A DNA stretch of 64,000 bases from Plantibacter sp050587525 (GCF_050587525.1 NZ_JBOBFT010000019.1:1-64000); one strand, 5' to 3'. Shown: positions 19,925 through 29,295, counted from the stretch's first letter. The notes: generated by a model not told the origin, from the letters alone. Program-made: numbers and translations.

Positions 19925-20902
19925 GTGATCTCCAGAAAGCACCTCACCATCGCAGGGGCGACCGTCGCCGCAGCGCTCGCCCTCGTCGGCTGCGCATCCG
20001 GCAGCTCGACCGCAGGCGACACCGCAGCACCGAAGGCCGACCCGACGTCGATCGTCCTCGCACTCGTCCCCTCGCAGGACCAGGGCGCGCTCGTCGACAC
20101 CGCGAAACCCCTCACCGACTACCTGACGAAGGAACTCGGCATCGACGTCACGGGCGTCGTGTCGAAGGACTATCAGGCGGCCGTCGAGGCGATGGGGGCG
20201 GGCCAGGCGCAGATCGGCTTCCTCCCCTCCCTGCAGCTGTGGCAGGCGAAGGACATGTACAACGCATCCGTCGTCCTCCAGACCGAACGCAACGGCAACA
20301 TCACCTACCCGGGCCAGTTCATGACGAACAACCCGGACAAGTACTGCAAGGACACCCCCGTCGAGCGCGACGGCAAGATGTTCTGCAACGGAGCCGACGC
20401 TCTCAAGGGACCCGCCGGCCTCGACAGCATCACGAAGATGAAGGGCGCCAAGGTCTCCGTCCTCGGCCCCGGTTCGCCCGCGGGCTACATCTACCCGATC
20501 CTCGCGCTCAAGGAGGCCGGTCTGAACACCGACACCGACATCCAGCAGGTGCCGGTCACGGCGAACGACGCGAGCGTGCTCGCCGTGTACAACGGTGACG
20601 CCGAAGTCGGCTTCAGCTTCTGGGACGCACGCGACATCGTGAAGAAGGACGTTCCGGACGTCGGCCAGAAGGTCACGGTCTTCGCGCTGACGGACGAGAT
20701 CCCGAACGACGGCGTCGCCGTCTCCTCCGACCTCTCCCCCAAGCTGCAGGAGAAGATCACCAAGGCCCTCGAGGACTACTCGAACACGGACGAGGGCAGC
20801 AAGGTCCTCACCTCCATCTACTCGATCACGAAGCTCGCACCCGCGGACCCGTCGACCCTCGATGTCGTCGCCCGCGCCGCCAAGAAGCTCGGACTGGTCT
20901 GA
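19925..20902 (+). CDS. phnD: phosphonate-type ABC transporter substrate-binding lipoprotein
   Basis: A 325-residue exported protein of the PhnD/phosphite-binding family (type II periplasmic-binding fold). It has a lipoprotein signal with lipobox ALVGC (Cys23), so it should be anchored to the outer face of the membrane. Family features include LVPSQDQGALVDTAKPLTDY near the mature start and the segment with AGQAQIGFLPS and GFSFWDARD. It delivers phosphonate, phosphite or an organophosphate to the membrane complex encoded by the next three genes. The GTG at 19925 was chosen because the signal peptide begins there; upstream DNA is repeat cluster E. Confidence 0.9.
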   Translation: MISRKHLTIAGATVAAALALVGCASGSSTAGDTAAPKADPTSIVLALVPSQDQGALVDTAKPLTDYLTKELGIDVTGVVSKDYQAAVEAMGAGQAQIGFLPSLQLWQAKDMYNASVVLQTERNGNITYPGQFMTNNPDKYCKDTPVERDGKMFCNGADALKGPAGLDSITKMKGAKVSVLGPGSPAGYIYPILALKEAGLNTDTDIQQVPVTANDASVLAVYNGDAEVGFSFWDARDIVKKDVPDVGQKVTVFALTDEIPNDGVAVSSDLSPKLQEKITKALEDYSNTDEGSKVLTSIYSITKLAPADPSTLDVVARAAKKLGLV

Positions 20903-20905
20903 TCG

Positions 20906-21730
20906 ATGACCGACATCACGTCGGGTGCGGAGGCCGGGGCTGCTGCTCCGGCCTCCGCGCCGTGGTCCATCCGGGCCAGGAGTCTCACCGTCCGCTACCC
21001 CAACGGGGTCACCGCGCTCCGTGACGTCGACCTCGACGTCGCCGCGGGCGAGATGGTCTCGGTCGTCGGCCTCTCCGGTTCGGGCAAGTCGAGTCTCATC
21101 CGCACCATCAACGGCCTCGTACCGGTGACGAGCGGAACACTCGAAGTCGGGGGGACCCCGTTGCACAGCGCACGACCGAGGGAACTCCGTCGACTGCGCG
21201 GCGACATCGGCATGATCTTCCAGGGGTTCAACCTCGCGAAGCGGACGAGCGTCCTCAACAATGTGCTCGTCGGCCGTCTCGCACACACACCGACATGGCG
21301 GACGCTGCTCGGCGCCTACACGGCAACGGATCGACGGATCGCCTTCGAGGCACTCCATCGCGTCGACATCCTCGGCAAGGCGTGGGATCGCGCATCGAGC
21401 CTGTCCGGCGGTCAGCAGCAGCGCGTCGCCATCGCACGAGCGCTGAGCCAGGAACCACGGCTCGTCCTCGCCGACGAACCGGTAGCGAGCCTCGATCCGC
21501 CAACGGCACGCGGCGTGATGGAGGACCTCAAGCGCATCAATGAGGACCTCGGGATCACGGTCCTCACGAACCTGCATCTGATGGATCTCGCCCGTCGGTA
21601 CGGCTCCCGCATGATCGGTCTCCGTGCTGGAGAGATCGTCTACGACGGACCTGCAGCGACCGCGACGGATGACGACTTCGCAGCGATCTACGGACGCTCG
21701 GTGCAGCGCGAGGACGTGCTCGAGGCATGA
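20906..21730 (+). CDS. phnC: phosphonate-type ABC transporter ATP-binding protein
   Basis: A 274-residue ATPase with Walker A GLSGSGKSS (55-63), signature LSGGQQQRVAIARAL and Walker B LVLADEPVASLDP. It matches PhnC in length and in the LAKRTSVLNNVLVGRL segment. It energises import by the two PhnE permeases downstream. It begins three bases after phnD stops and its TGA overlaps the phnE start (ATGA), so the operon is tightly coupled. Confidence 0.93.
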   Translation: MTDITSGAEAGAAAPASAPWSIRARSLTVRYPNGVTALRDVDLDVAAGEMVSVVGLSGSGKSSLIRTINGLVPVTSGTLEVGGTPLHSARPRELRRLRGDIGMIFQGFNLAKRTSVLNNVLVGRLAHTPTWRTLLGAYTATDRRIAFEALHRVDILGKAWDRASSLSGGQQQRVAIARALSQEPRLVLADEPVASLDPPTARGVMEDLKRINEDLGITVLTNLHLMDLARRYGSRMIGLRAGEIVYDGPAATATDDDFAAIYGRSVQREDVLEA

Positions 21731-22572
21731 GCGCGCCAGCAGCCGTCGGCACCGAAGCAGCAGCCACGACAACAGCCGCTCGTGCCATCGTTCCACCGCC
21801 CCGCCCCGCGGGCCGATGGAAGCCGTGGGCCGCCCTCGCCGTCGTGCTCGCGATCACGGCCGTCGCGATGAGCCCGCAGTGGGGCATCGCATTCGGCTTC
21901 GACGCGATCGCCCGCAACTGGATGAACGGAGCCGAGAAAGTGCTCCGACTCCTGCAACCGGACTGGTCGTTCTTCCCGCGCACCGTCGCACCGCTCGTCG
22001 AGACGGTTCAGATGGCCGTCATCGCGACCGCCATCGGCGTCATCGTGTCGTTGCCGCTCAGCCTGTGGGCGGCACGGCTCACGAACCCGAATCGCATCGG
22101 TCGCGGCGTCCTCCGCACGATCCTCAACATCGTTCGGAGCATCCCGGAACTGCTCTACGCCTCGATCCTCGTCGCGATGGTCGGTGTCGGAGCGCTCCCC
22201 GGCATCATCGCGATGGTCCTCTTCACGATCGGGATCGTCGTGAAGATGGTCTCCGAGGCGATCGAAGCGAACGATGCCGGGCCCATCGAAGCCGGGCGGG
22301 CCGCCGGAGGCACGCAACTCCAGATCAATCGCGCCGTCGCGCTCCCCGACGTGTGGCCGGCCTTCATCGGGCAATCGCTCTACGTCCTCGAACTCAACGT
22401 CCGGGCGTCGGCCGTCCTCGGGCTCGTCGGCGCCGGTGGCCTCGGTCTCCTGATCGACGCCGTGCGCACCTACTACCGGTACGACCAGCTCGCCCTCATC
22501 ATCCTCGAGATCCTCGTCATCGTCGTCGCGATCGACCTCATCTCCGCCGCTGTCAGAAAGCGACTCGTATGA
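21727..22572 (+). CDS. phnE: phosphonate-type ABC transporter permease 1
   Basis: A 281-residue integral membrane protein with about six hydrophobic segments and the binding-protein-dependent transport signature EANDAGPIEAGRAAGGTQ, which contacts PhnC. The N-terminal 35 residues are Ala/Pro-rich. The C-terminal segment LNVRASAVLGLVGAGGLG is typical of PhnE. It overlaps phnC and the second permease by four bases each. It is about 45% alike in its core to the next permease by eye, suggesting an old duplication and a heterodimeric channel. Confidence 0.92.
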   Translation: MSAPAAVGTEAAATTTAARAIVPPPRPAGRWKPWAALAVVLAITAVAMSPQWGIAFGFDAIARNWMNGAEKVLRLLQPDWSFFPRTVAPLVETVQMAVIATAIGVIVSLPLSLWAARLTNPNRIGRGVLRTILNIVRSIPELLYASILVAMVGVGALPGIIAMVLFTIGIVVKMVSEAIEANDAGPIEAGRAAGGTQLQINRAVALPDVWPAFIGQSLYVLELNVRASAVLGLVGAGGLGLLIDAVRTYYRYDQLALIILEILVIVVAIDLISAAVRKRLV

Positions 22573-23471
22573 CCGCCACCGCACCGGCCCGGGCGACACC
22601 GCCGACCCCTCCGAACCACCCGACATCGCCGGGCGGGCGACGGGGCACAGGCGTCCCCGGCATTTCTGGCATCCCTCCGAAACCACGGCATCCGGCCGTC
22701 ACCGTCGCCTGGGTCGTCGTGACGCTCATCGTCGTCGCGTCGTTCTGGTCGATCGAGATCGCGTGGGGTCGCCTCGCCGAGCTCCCGGCGGCGATCGTCC
22801 GCTACACGTGGCTCATGTTCTCGAACCCCGACTGGTCGAAGCTCCCCGAAGCGCTCCTGCAGACCTGGCGGTCGCTCGAGATGGCGTGGGTGGGCACCTT
22901 CCTCGGCATCATCGTCGCCACACCGCTCAGCTTCCTCGCCGCCCGCGGCTTCGGTCCTGCACCCAGCCGATGGTTCCTCCGCATCCTGTTCAGCGTCATC
23001 CGTGCAGTGCCGGAGATCATCACGGCCATCATCATCCTGTCCGTCACCGGCCTCACTCCACTCACCGGCGCACTCGCGCTCGCCGTCGGCAGCGTCGGAA
23101 CCCTCGGCAAGTGGGGGTATGAATCGATCGAGGGCGTCGACCCAGGTCCGATCGAAGCCGTCCGAGCCGCAGGAGGGCGCACGAGCCAGGCGATCCGTTG
23201 GGGCGTCTGGCCCCAGGTCACGCCCGACTTCCTGTCGTTCTGGCTGTACCGCTTCGAGATCAACGTCCGCGCATCTGCCGTCCTCGGTCTCATCGGCGTG
23301 GGAGGGATCGGCGACATGCTCACCTCCTACACGCAGTACCGCGAGTGGTCCACTGTCGGTATGTTGCTTCTGGTGGTGATCGTCGTCACCATGTCGATCG
23401 ACGCCGTCTCCGGATTCCTCCGGCGCCGGATCACCGAGGGGGTGCCGGTCCGTGAACTGGTCGGGAACTGA
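22569..23471 (+). CDS. phnE: phosphonate-type ABC transporter permease 2
   Basis: A 300-residue second PhnE-type permease. The ATG at 22569 overlaps the previous stop (ATGA). After a Pro-rich N-terminus (about 45 residues) come about six membrane segments, the transport signature EGVDPGPIEAVRAAGGRTS and INVRASAVLGLIGVGGIGD. Two PhnE genes in tandem are usual for phosphonate/phosphite importers, forming the two halves of the channel. Its last 20 bases overlap the start of the RpiR regulator gene. Confidence 0.92.
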   Translation: MTATAPARATPPTPPNHPTSPGGRRGTGVPGISGIPPKPRHPAVTVAWVVVTLIVVASFWSIEIAWGRLAELPAAIVRYTWLMFSNPDWSKLPEALLQTWRSLEMAWVGTFLGIIVATPLSFLAARGFGPAPSRWFLRILFSVIRAVPEIITAIIILSVTGLTPLTGALALAVGSVGTLGKWGYESIEGVDPGPIEAVRAAGGRTSQAIRWGVWPQVTPDFLSFWLYRFEINVRASAVLGLIGVGGIGDMLTSYTQYREWSTVGMLLLVVIVVTMSIDAVSGFLRRRITEGVPVRELVGN

Positions 23472-24312
23472 CGAAGCAGGGCCCACGACGCGCATCGCGT
23501 CCGTCCTCAACGCTCTGCAGCCGAGCGAACGCCGGGTCGTCGACCTCATCCTGCAGGATGCCGCGGGGATGGTCGAGATCACGGCTCAGGAACTCGCGGA
23601 TCGTGCGGGCGTCGCGCGATCGACGGTCGTCCGCACGTGTCAGACCCTCGGGTACCGCGGGTATCCGCAGCTCCGGGTCGCACTCACCCGGGAACTCGCG
23701 CAGGCGCCCGGGCGCGACCAGGACTACGGCTCGACGGCACTCGGGCGGATCCGGGCCGATGTCGACGCCCTCGCACTGAGCCTTCCGCAGATCACGAGCC
23801 TCCTCGACGACGGAACGGTCGACCGGGCCGTCGACGGCATCGTCGGAGCCGGACGGGTGCTCGCCATCGCGAACGGGTTGTCGTCGCCCCTCGCGACCGA
23901 TGTCGCGATGCGGTTGACCGCGGTCGGCCGGCCGGTCGAGTTCGTCGCCGACCCCATCGGCCAGCAGATCGCGGCCCGTGGACTCGGCGCGAACGACCTC
24001 GGCCTCGTCATCAGCGGCAGCGGAGCGAACGACTCGACGCTCCGCTCCGCGAACGCGGTCAGAGCGGCCGGCGCGAAGCTGGTCGCCGTGACCTCGTTCA
24101 GTCGCTCGCCGCTCGTGTCGATCGCGGATGTGACGCTCGTCGTGGCACCGGCATCCGGCTCGTTCCGGCACGAACTCGAGCACACCTCCCGCATCCCGCA
24201 CGCGGTCCTGCTCGAAGCGCTCGTCGACGTCGTCGCGTCACGCCTCGGCGAGGTGTCGCGGGCGAGCCGATCGATCGTGCTCGACATCCTGAGCGAGAAC
24301 CTGAGCGACTAG
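23452..24312 (+). CDS. MurR/RpiR-family transcriptional regulator
   Basis: A 286-residue regulator. The N-terminal HTH domain (about 10-85) contains ITAQELADRAGVARSTVVRT. The C-terminal SIS domain (about 120-255) contains VDGIVGAGRVLAIANG and LVISGSGANDSTLRSA, the phosphosugar-binding fold. Members usually sense phosphorylated sugars or amino sugars. Its overlap with the second phnE gene implies it controls this importer and responds to a metabolite of the imported compound. The GTG at 23452 was chosen because the HTH homology begins soon after. It converges on the ABC exporter genes across a nested hairpin. Confidence 0.88.
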   Translation: MNWSGTDEAGPTTRIASVLNALQPSERRVVDLILQDAAGMVEITAQELADRAGVARSTVVRTCQTLGYRGYPQLRVALTRELAQAPGRDQDYGSTALGRIRADVDALALSLPQITSLLDDGTVDRAVDGIVGAGRVLAIANGLSSPLATDVAMRLTAVGRPVEFVADPIGQQIAARGLGANDLGLVISGSGANDSTLRSANAVRAAGAKLVAVTSFSRSPLVSIADVTLVVAPASGSFRHELEHTSRIPHAVLLEALVDVVASRLGEVSRASRSIVLDILSENLSD

Positions 24313-24354
24313 GGCATCCAGGCCCGCGCACCCGCCCGGCTTCGCCGCACGAGA

Positions 24355-24407
24355 CGAGGAGAACCGCCCGAAGGAAGGACGATTTCGGGTGAATTGTCCT
24401 CTCCTCG
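24355..24407. terminator. nested hairpin between convergent operons
   Basis: An outer stem CGAGGAGA/TCTCCTCG (24355-24362 with 24400-24407) encloses an inner stem CCCGAA/TTCGGG (24367-24372 with 24384-24389). It sits between the 3' ends of the RpiR gene and the ABC permease gene, as expected for a bidirectional terminator. Confidence 0.5.
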
Positions 24408-24489
24408 CGCGCTTCTCCTGTTCTCGTGCAGCTTCGTCTCCGGCGAGTCAGCGTCTGGATGGACGACTGCGACGGGAGAGGCACCTGCA

Positions 24490-26232
24490 TCACGCCGGCG
24501 CGGAAAGCTTCTGCAGGCGATACGACGCGATGAGCCCCACGATGAGGGTCGCCGCCAACAACCAGACGTAGCCGAACGCTTCGATCGTTGGAGCGAACGC
24601 CGTCAGTCCACCACCGACGACGAGCGCGAGCAGCACGGCGTCGGACTGCCAGAGCAGCACGTTGAGGTGCGAGACGTCACCGACCGGGGTCGACACCGGC
24701 ATGAGCAACCCGATCGGCAGCGGGCCCTTCGCCGCGTCGAACACCCGCAGGACGACGCTGAACACGACGAGCGCACACCACCAGACGAGTCCAGCGATCG
24801 GAGCGCCGAACAACACGATGGCCATGGCCGCGCCGATGCCGCCGAGCACGAGCGCAGCGACGAACGGAGCGATCGATGCCACAAGGACGAGCTCTGTCGG
24901 CGTGCGTCCGTAGAGGGTCGGCGTGCCCGCGCTCGCGACACCCTGCCTGACGCCGTCGCACCAGACGCCGATCGCGAGGAAGATGACGAGTCCGAGGGGA
25001 ACCGCGAGGACCCACCCGACGCCGTCGGGGAGGTTCATCGACGCCGCCACCGCGAACCCGCAAGCCAGGAGCACGGCGCTTCCGACCACTGCCCGCACCG
25101 GGTATCGCAGGAGCCCGACGATCGAACGGAGGACGGCTGCGAGCGCGAGGGACCGAGGCATCGGGAGGTGGATGCGACGACCACGGCTGGGCGGTGGGCG
25201 GAGGTGTCCAGCCGCTCCAGCGGCATCGCCCGTCTGCACGAGGACGGCGACGGACTGCCATCTGCGGGACTGCTCGAGGAGGTCGGCGCTCCGGAGTCCG
25301 TCGAGGAGGCGTGGGACCGCGAACACGACGAGCGCGACGAGCACGAGGGCGACGGCAGGCCACCAGAGTGCACTCCCGGCGACGAACGCGAACGAACCGC
25401 CCGCTTCAACCGGCCCGACAACACCGCCGACGAGCTGTGCCCACAACAGACCGATCCACCCCCACGGCGTGAACGCGAGAACGGAAGGGGTGAGGAGTGC
25501 GATCGCGGAGGTGAGCACCGCGGCTCCCGCGAGCCCCCAGACCACACCGCGGGCGCGACGCTGCGCGGCGAGCCACACGACGGCCAGGAACGCCGTGAAG
25601 GCCACGACACCGACGAGGAACGGGATGACGGTCTCGGCCGTCGGCGGTGGACCTCCGACCATGAGGATGCTCACGCTCGCCGAGTCTCCGTCGGCGCTGA
25701 TCGTGTACTGCGGATCGGTCCCGGCCGTGACCGTGGCCGGGGTCGCGGGGTCACCGGAGCCGGCACGATCGCTCGCCGCGCCGCCGCCGCCGATGAGCCG
25801 GGAGATCGCGACGATCCCGCCGATCAGGAATCCACCGACGACGAGCGCGAGCGATGACAGGACGAAGGGACGACGCAACGTCATCCGTCTGGGCAACGGC
25901 GAATCCGCGAGGAACTGCACGGCAGACGGCCTCGGCACGACGGGCCCACGAACGGAGCCGCCGGAGGCCACGAGGAGCACGGCGAGCGCCGCGACGATCG
26001 AAGCACCGACCCCGAACCGATCCTGTCCCAGGGCGGTGAACGCTTCCGGCGTGAGCAGCCCGATGACCGCCAAGCGGACGAGTGGAGCGCCTGCGATGAG
26101 CACGGCCAGCCCGCCCGCGTAGGCGAGATAGGCGATGTCGGCGATGCTCGGTCGTCCGTTGCGTCCGGCGAGCACCGATCGGGCGCTCCGGAAGGTCCGG
26201 CGGTCCGCGGCGCGACTGGTCAGATCGCTCAC
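24490..26232 (-). CDS. ABC exporter membrane protein
   Basis: A 580-residue, very hydrophobic protein with about 12 or more membrane segments and no clear family motif that I can name. It begins with GTG at 26232, overlapping the TGA of the ABC ATPase gene (GTGA), so it is almost certainly the membrane partner of that ATPase. The pair has no substrate-binding protein, which points to export or lipid/peptide handling. A polar loop near residues 155-195 (GSGDPATPATVTAGTDPQYT) may be extracytoplasmic. The substrate is unknown. Confidence 0.75.
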   Translation of the reverse strand: MSDLTSRAADRRTFRSARSVLAGRNGRPSIADIAYLAYAGGLAVLIAGAPLVRLAVIGLLTPEAFTALGQDRFGVGASIVAALAVLLVASGGSVRGPVVPRPSAVQFLADSPLPRRMTLRRPFVLSSLALVVGGFLIGGIVAISRLIGGGGAASDRAGSGDPATPATVTAGTDPQYTISADGDSASVSILMVGGPPPTAETVIPFLVGVVAFTAFLAVVWLAAQRRARGVVWGLAGAAVLTSAIALLTPSVLAFTPWGWIGLLWAQLVGGVVGPVEAGGSFAFVAGSALWWPAVALVLVALVVFAVPRLLDGLRSADLLEQSRRWQSVAVLVQTGDAAGAAGHLRPPPSRGRRIHLPMPRSLALAAVLRSIVGLLRYPVRAVVGSAVLLACGFAVAASMNLPDGVGWVLAVPLGLVIFLAIGVWCDGVRQGVASAGTPTLYGRTPTELVLVASIAPFVAALVLGGIGAAMAIVLFGAPIAGLVWWCALVVFSVVLRVFDAAKGPLPIGLLMPVSTPVGDVSHLNVLLWQSDAVLLALVVGGGLTAFAPTIEAFGYVWLLAATLIVGLIASYRLQKLSAPA

Positions 26233-26897
26233 GGGGCTTCGACGGTGATCGAGTCGTCGGCGATCCGCTCGATGAGCTCCGCGTTGTGACTGGCGAACAC
26301 GATCGCGGCCCCGTCTGCTTTGGCGAGGTTCACCCGATCGGCGACGACCGCACGGCGTTCGGCGTCGAGGCGCTGCTCGGGTTCGTCGAGGATCAGGACG
26401 TCGAATGGTCGGACGAGCGCTGTCGCGAGGGCGAAGAGCTGCGACTGCCCGGAGGAGAGTTCATGCACGAAGCGCCGGGACAGCGTGTCGATGCGCAATG
26501 CTTCGAGGAGCGCATCCGATGCGTCGTCCGCGGCGTCCCCGGTGACGCCCCACGTCGTCGAGATGTAGCGGAGGTGCTCGCGGACCGTCAGGTCCGGTGC
26601 GAACGCAGGAGTCCCGATGAGGGCGGAGACCGAACGTCTGATGACCCGATCACGATCGTCGACCACACGACCGTCGATGGCGACGGACCCGCTCGACGGG
26701 CGGAGCCGCCCGCTCAGGATCCGCAGCAACGTGGTCTTGCCCGACCCGTTGCGACCGCGGACGGCCAGGGCGCGCCCTGCCGCGACCGAGACGTCCGTCG
26801 GCGACAGCAGCACCTCGTCGTCGATCGTCGCCTCGACCGCCCGCGCGTCGACGAGCGCCGAACGACCTGCTTGCTTCCCCGAACCACTTCTCCCCAT
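26229..26897 (-). CDS. ABC transporter ATP-binding protein
   Basis: A 222-residue ATPase. Walker A is GRNGSGKTT, the signature is the variant LSSGQSQLFALATAL, Walker B is DVLILDEP and the switch His is in FASHN. The canonical LSGGQ Gly at position three is Ser, which still occurs in active exporters. The ATG at 26897 is preceded by GAGGATGGCGG. It is translationally coupled to the membrane protein downstream. Confidence 0.88.
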   Translation of the reverse strand: MGRSGSGKQAGRSALVDARAVEATIDDEVLLSPTDVSVAAGRALAVRGRNGSGKTTLLRILSGRLRPSSGSVAIDGRVVDDRDRVIRRSVSALIGTPAFAPDLTVREHLRYISTTWGVTGDAADDASDALLEALRIDTLSRRFVHELSSGQSQLFALATALVRPFDVLILDEPEQRLDAERRAVVADRVNLAKADGAAIVFASHNAELIERIADDSITVEAP

Positions 26898-26950
26898 GCC
26901 GCCATCCTCGCACGGGTGCCGGTCGATGTTCCGATCGGCGCCCGCACGTC

Positions 26951-28591
26951 TCACGCCCGCGCGAGGATCTCCCGCAGCCCGAGGCCCGCCGGGAGCTCGC
27001 CGGGGAGGAGCCCGCGCGATGCACCGAGTCGCGCCTGAACGAAGCCCTCCGCGACTGCGGCCGGCGCCGTCCGCACGAGCAGCGACGCCTGCAGGGAGAG
27101 CGCGAGCGAGGAGACGAGTCGTCGCGCCTGGCCGGCGGCCTCCGCAGCGGTCTCTGGAGCCGCAGCGAGCGCAGCGACCTCCCTCGCAAGCCGACTCGTC
27201 CGGGCCAGATGCGCATCGAGCAGGCCGTCCGCCCCGGCCGCGAGTCCGACCTCGGCGTCGAAGGCGTCGAGCGACTCCGGCTCCCGGGAGATCGCTCGCA
27301 GCACGTCGAGCGCGATGACGTTGCCCGAACCCTCCCAGACCGCCATGACCGGCTGCTCCCGGTAGCGACGAGCGAGCGGGAACGCCTCCGTGTAGCCGTT
27401 CCCGCCGAGGCACTCGAGCGCTTCGGCCGCATGCCCGGGTCCGCGCTTGCAGATCCAGTACTTCGACACAGCGGTCGCGAGACGGCGGAACGACCGATCG
27501 GCCTCCGGCGCATCGGCGTCATGAGCGCGCGCGAGCCGCATCGACACGGCCGTCGCAGCCTCCGATTCCAGGGCCAGATCGGCGACGACGGCCGTCATCG
27601 CCGGCTGGTCGACGAGCAGCGCCCCGAAGGCCGCGCGTCGACGAACGTGCCACAGCGCTTCCGCGGTCGCCTGCCGCATCCCGGCGGTGCTGCCGTAGAC
27701 GCAGTCGAGCCGCGTCCGCGCGACCATCTCGATGATCGTCCGGACGCCGCGGCCGTCCTCACCGAGGAGGAACCCGATCGTGCCGTCGAGCTCGATCTCG
27801 CTCGACGCGTTCGATCGGTTGCCGAGTTTGTCCTTCAGCCGCTGGATGAGGAACGTGTTGCGTGTCCCGTCGGGAAGGACTCTGGGCACGAGGAAGCAGC
27901 TGAGGCCTGCTCCCGTCTTCGCGAGGACCAGGAACCCGTCGGACATGGGCGCACTGCAGAACCACTTGTGGCCCGTGAGCCGATGCGATCCGTCACCGGC
28001 GTCGACGGCGAGCGTCGTGTTCGCGCGGACGTCGGAACCGCCCTGCTTCTCCGTCATCGCCATGCCGAACAGGGCCGAGCGCTTGCCCGCGTGCAGGACG
28101 GGATCGTACTCACGGCTGAGCACCCGAGGAAGCCATTCTGCGGCGAGCCCGTCGTCGACGGCGAGCGCAGGGACGACCGAGTGGGTCATGGAGATCGGAC
28201 AGGCGTGGCCCGGCTCGACCTGTGCGAAGAGCATGAAGGTCGCCGCACGTGCGACGTTGGCGCCCGGCCGCGGGTCCGCCCACGCCGAGGTGTGCGCGCC
28301 AGCCGCGACGGCGTCGCCGATGATGCGATGGTACGCCGGGTGGTACTCGACCTCGTCGATGCGATGCCCCGTGCGGTCGAACGGGACGAGTTCCGGCTCG
28401 TGCGTGTTCGCGAGCTCGGCATCGTGCTGGAACGACGCCGTGCCGACGAGCGCTCCGGTCCGTTCGAGCTCGAGGACGGCCCAGCCCGCGTCGTACCGCT
28501 CGACCGCTTCGACGAGCGGCGTGTTCGTCGTGAACTCGTTGACGTCCGTACGCGGCTCGACCTGGTTCACGACGTCGTGCGTGCCGCTCAT
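26951..28591 (-). CDS. AidB-like acyl-CoA dehydrogenase
   Basis: A 546-residue flavoprotein of the acyl-CoA dehydrogenase superfamily. Length and the N-terminal NQVEPRTDVNEF, then NTPLVEAV match AidB, which is longer than ordinary acyl-CoA dehydrogenases and tetrameric. Other landmarks are FGMAMTEKQGGSDVRANTT, LTGHKWFCSAPMSD and ALECLGGNGYTE. In E. coli AidB binds DNA and is linked to alkylation defence, but actinobacterial homologues often lie among fatty-acid genes, as here beside an acyl-CoA ligase. The ATG at 28591 overlaps the TGA of the tetR gene, so the two are coupled. Substrate is unknown. Confidence 0.85.
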   Translation of the reverse strand: MSGTHDVVNQVEPRTDVNEFTTNTPLVEAVERYDAGWAVLELERTGALVGTASFQHDAELANTHEPELVPFDRTGHRIDEVEYHPAYHRIIGDAVAAGAHTSAWADPRPGANVARAATFMLFAQVEPGHACPISMTHSVVPALAVDDGLAAEWLPRVLSREYDPVLHAGKRSALFGMAMTEKQGGSDVRANTTLAVDAGDGSHRLTGHKWFCSAPMSDGFLVLAKTGAGLSCFLVPRVLPDGTRNTFLIQRLKDKLGNRSNASSEIELDGTIGFLLGEDGRGVRTIIEMVARTRLDCVYGSTAGMRQATAEALWHVRRRAAFGALLVDQPAMTAVVADLALESEAATAVSMRLARAHDADAPEADRSFRRLATAVSKYWICKRGPGHAAEALECLGGNGYTEAFPLARRYREQPVMAVWEGSGNVIALDVLRAISREPESLDAFDAEVGLAAGADGLLDAHLARTSRLAREVAALAAAPETAAEAAGQARRLVSSLALSLQASLLVRTAPAAVAEGFVQARLGASRGLLPGELPAGLGLREILARA

Positions 28592-29214
28592 CGCCCGGCC
28601 TCCGTCGCCCCGACCGACCGCAGGCAGAACGCCAGGATGCTCGACACGAGCTCGTCGGTCGTCACCTCGCCCGCGTCCAACGGCGAGAGCGGACCCGTGA
28701 GCGCTTCGCCGATCGCGCCGGTCAGTCCGGCACCGCTCACGCGTGCATCCTGAGCAGCGAAGTCGCCCGACGCCACACCCCGACGCACGATGGCTTCGAG
28801 CGTGTCCGCGTAGGCACGGCGATAGCGGAGCCGTTCGCTGTCGATGAGCTCGTCGACGGGCTCGACGAGGAGCGCCCACGCGAGTCGACGACCTCGGACG
28901 GCACGTCGGGCGAAGGTCTCGACGAGCGCACCGAGCTGAGCGGTCGCACCCGCATGCTCGACGACGTCGACCGCTTCCCGAACGGCCAGCAGCTCACCGG
29001 CGGCGTGTTCGCGGAACACCTCGGCGAGCAGGTGCTCACGGGTGTCGAAGTAGGTGTAGACGGTTCCGGCGCTCACTCCGGCGAGTGCGGAGACCGCCTT
29101 GACGCTCGCCGCACGGAAGCCGGACTCCGCCACGATCGAGCTCGCCGCATCGAGGAGCGCCCTGGACCGATCAGCCCTCGCCTGCCTCGTCGATTCCGTC
29201 GTCCGATACGCCAC
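28588..29214 (-). CDS. TetR-family transcriptional regulator
   Basis: A 208-residue regulator. The N-terminal HTH (about residues 10-60) includes ASIVAESGFRAASVKAVSAL and SAGTVYTYFDTREHLLAEVF. The GTG at 29214 is preferred because GGGAGG precedes it at a good distance; a GTG at 29262 would add 16 residues. It forms a coupled operon with the AidB-like dehydrogenase and is divergent from an acyl-CoA ligase. A perfect 18-bp palindrome between the divergent units is the likely operator, so it probably represses both and is relieved by an acyl-CoA; the ligand is inference. Confidence 0.9.
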   Translation of the reverse strand: MAYRTTESTRQARADRSRALLDAASSIVAESGFRAASVKAVSALAGVSAGTVYTYFDTREHLLAEVFREHAAGELLAVREAVDVVEHAGATAQLGALVETFARRAVRGRRLAWALLVEPVDELIDSERLRYRRAYADTLEAIVRRGVASGDFAAQDARVSGAGLTGAIGEALTGPLSPLDAGEVTTDELVSSILAFCLRSVGATEAGR

Positions 29215-29277
29215 GTCGCGCCTCCCGCCTGCCCGCTCCGCTCGCTGGACGCGAGGGGTCACGGGGTTCCCTCAAGA

Positions 29278-29295
29278 ATTGAATCATGATTCAAT
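29278..29295. promoter_or_regulatory. likely TetR operator
   Basis: ATTGAATCATGATTCAAT is a perfect 18-bp palindrome and AT-rich in a region of high GC. It sits between the tetR start and the acyl-CoA ligase start at 29343, where one bound repressor could block both promoters. Confidence 0.8.

Noticed and set aside
26229..26232. Frameshift joining the ABC ATPase and its membrane partner
   Set aside because: The overlap is a normal GTGA coupling with complete domains on both sides.
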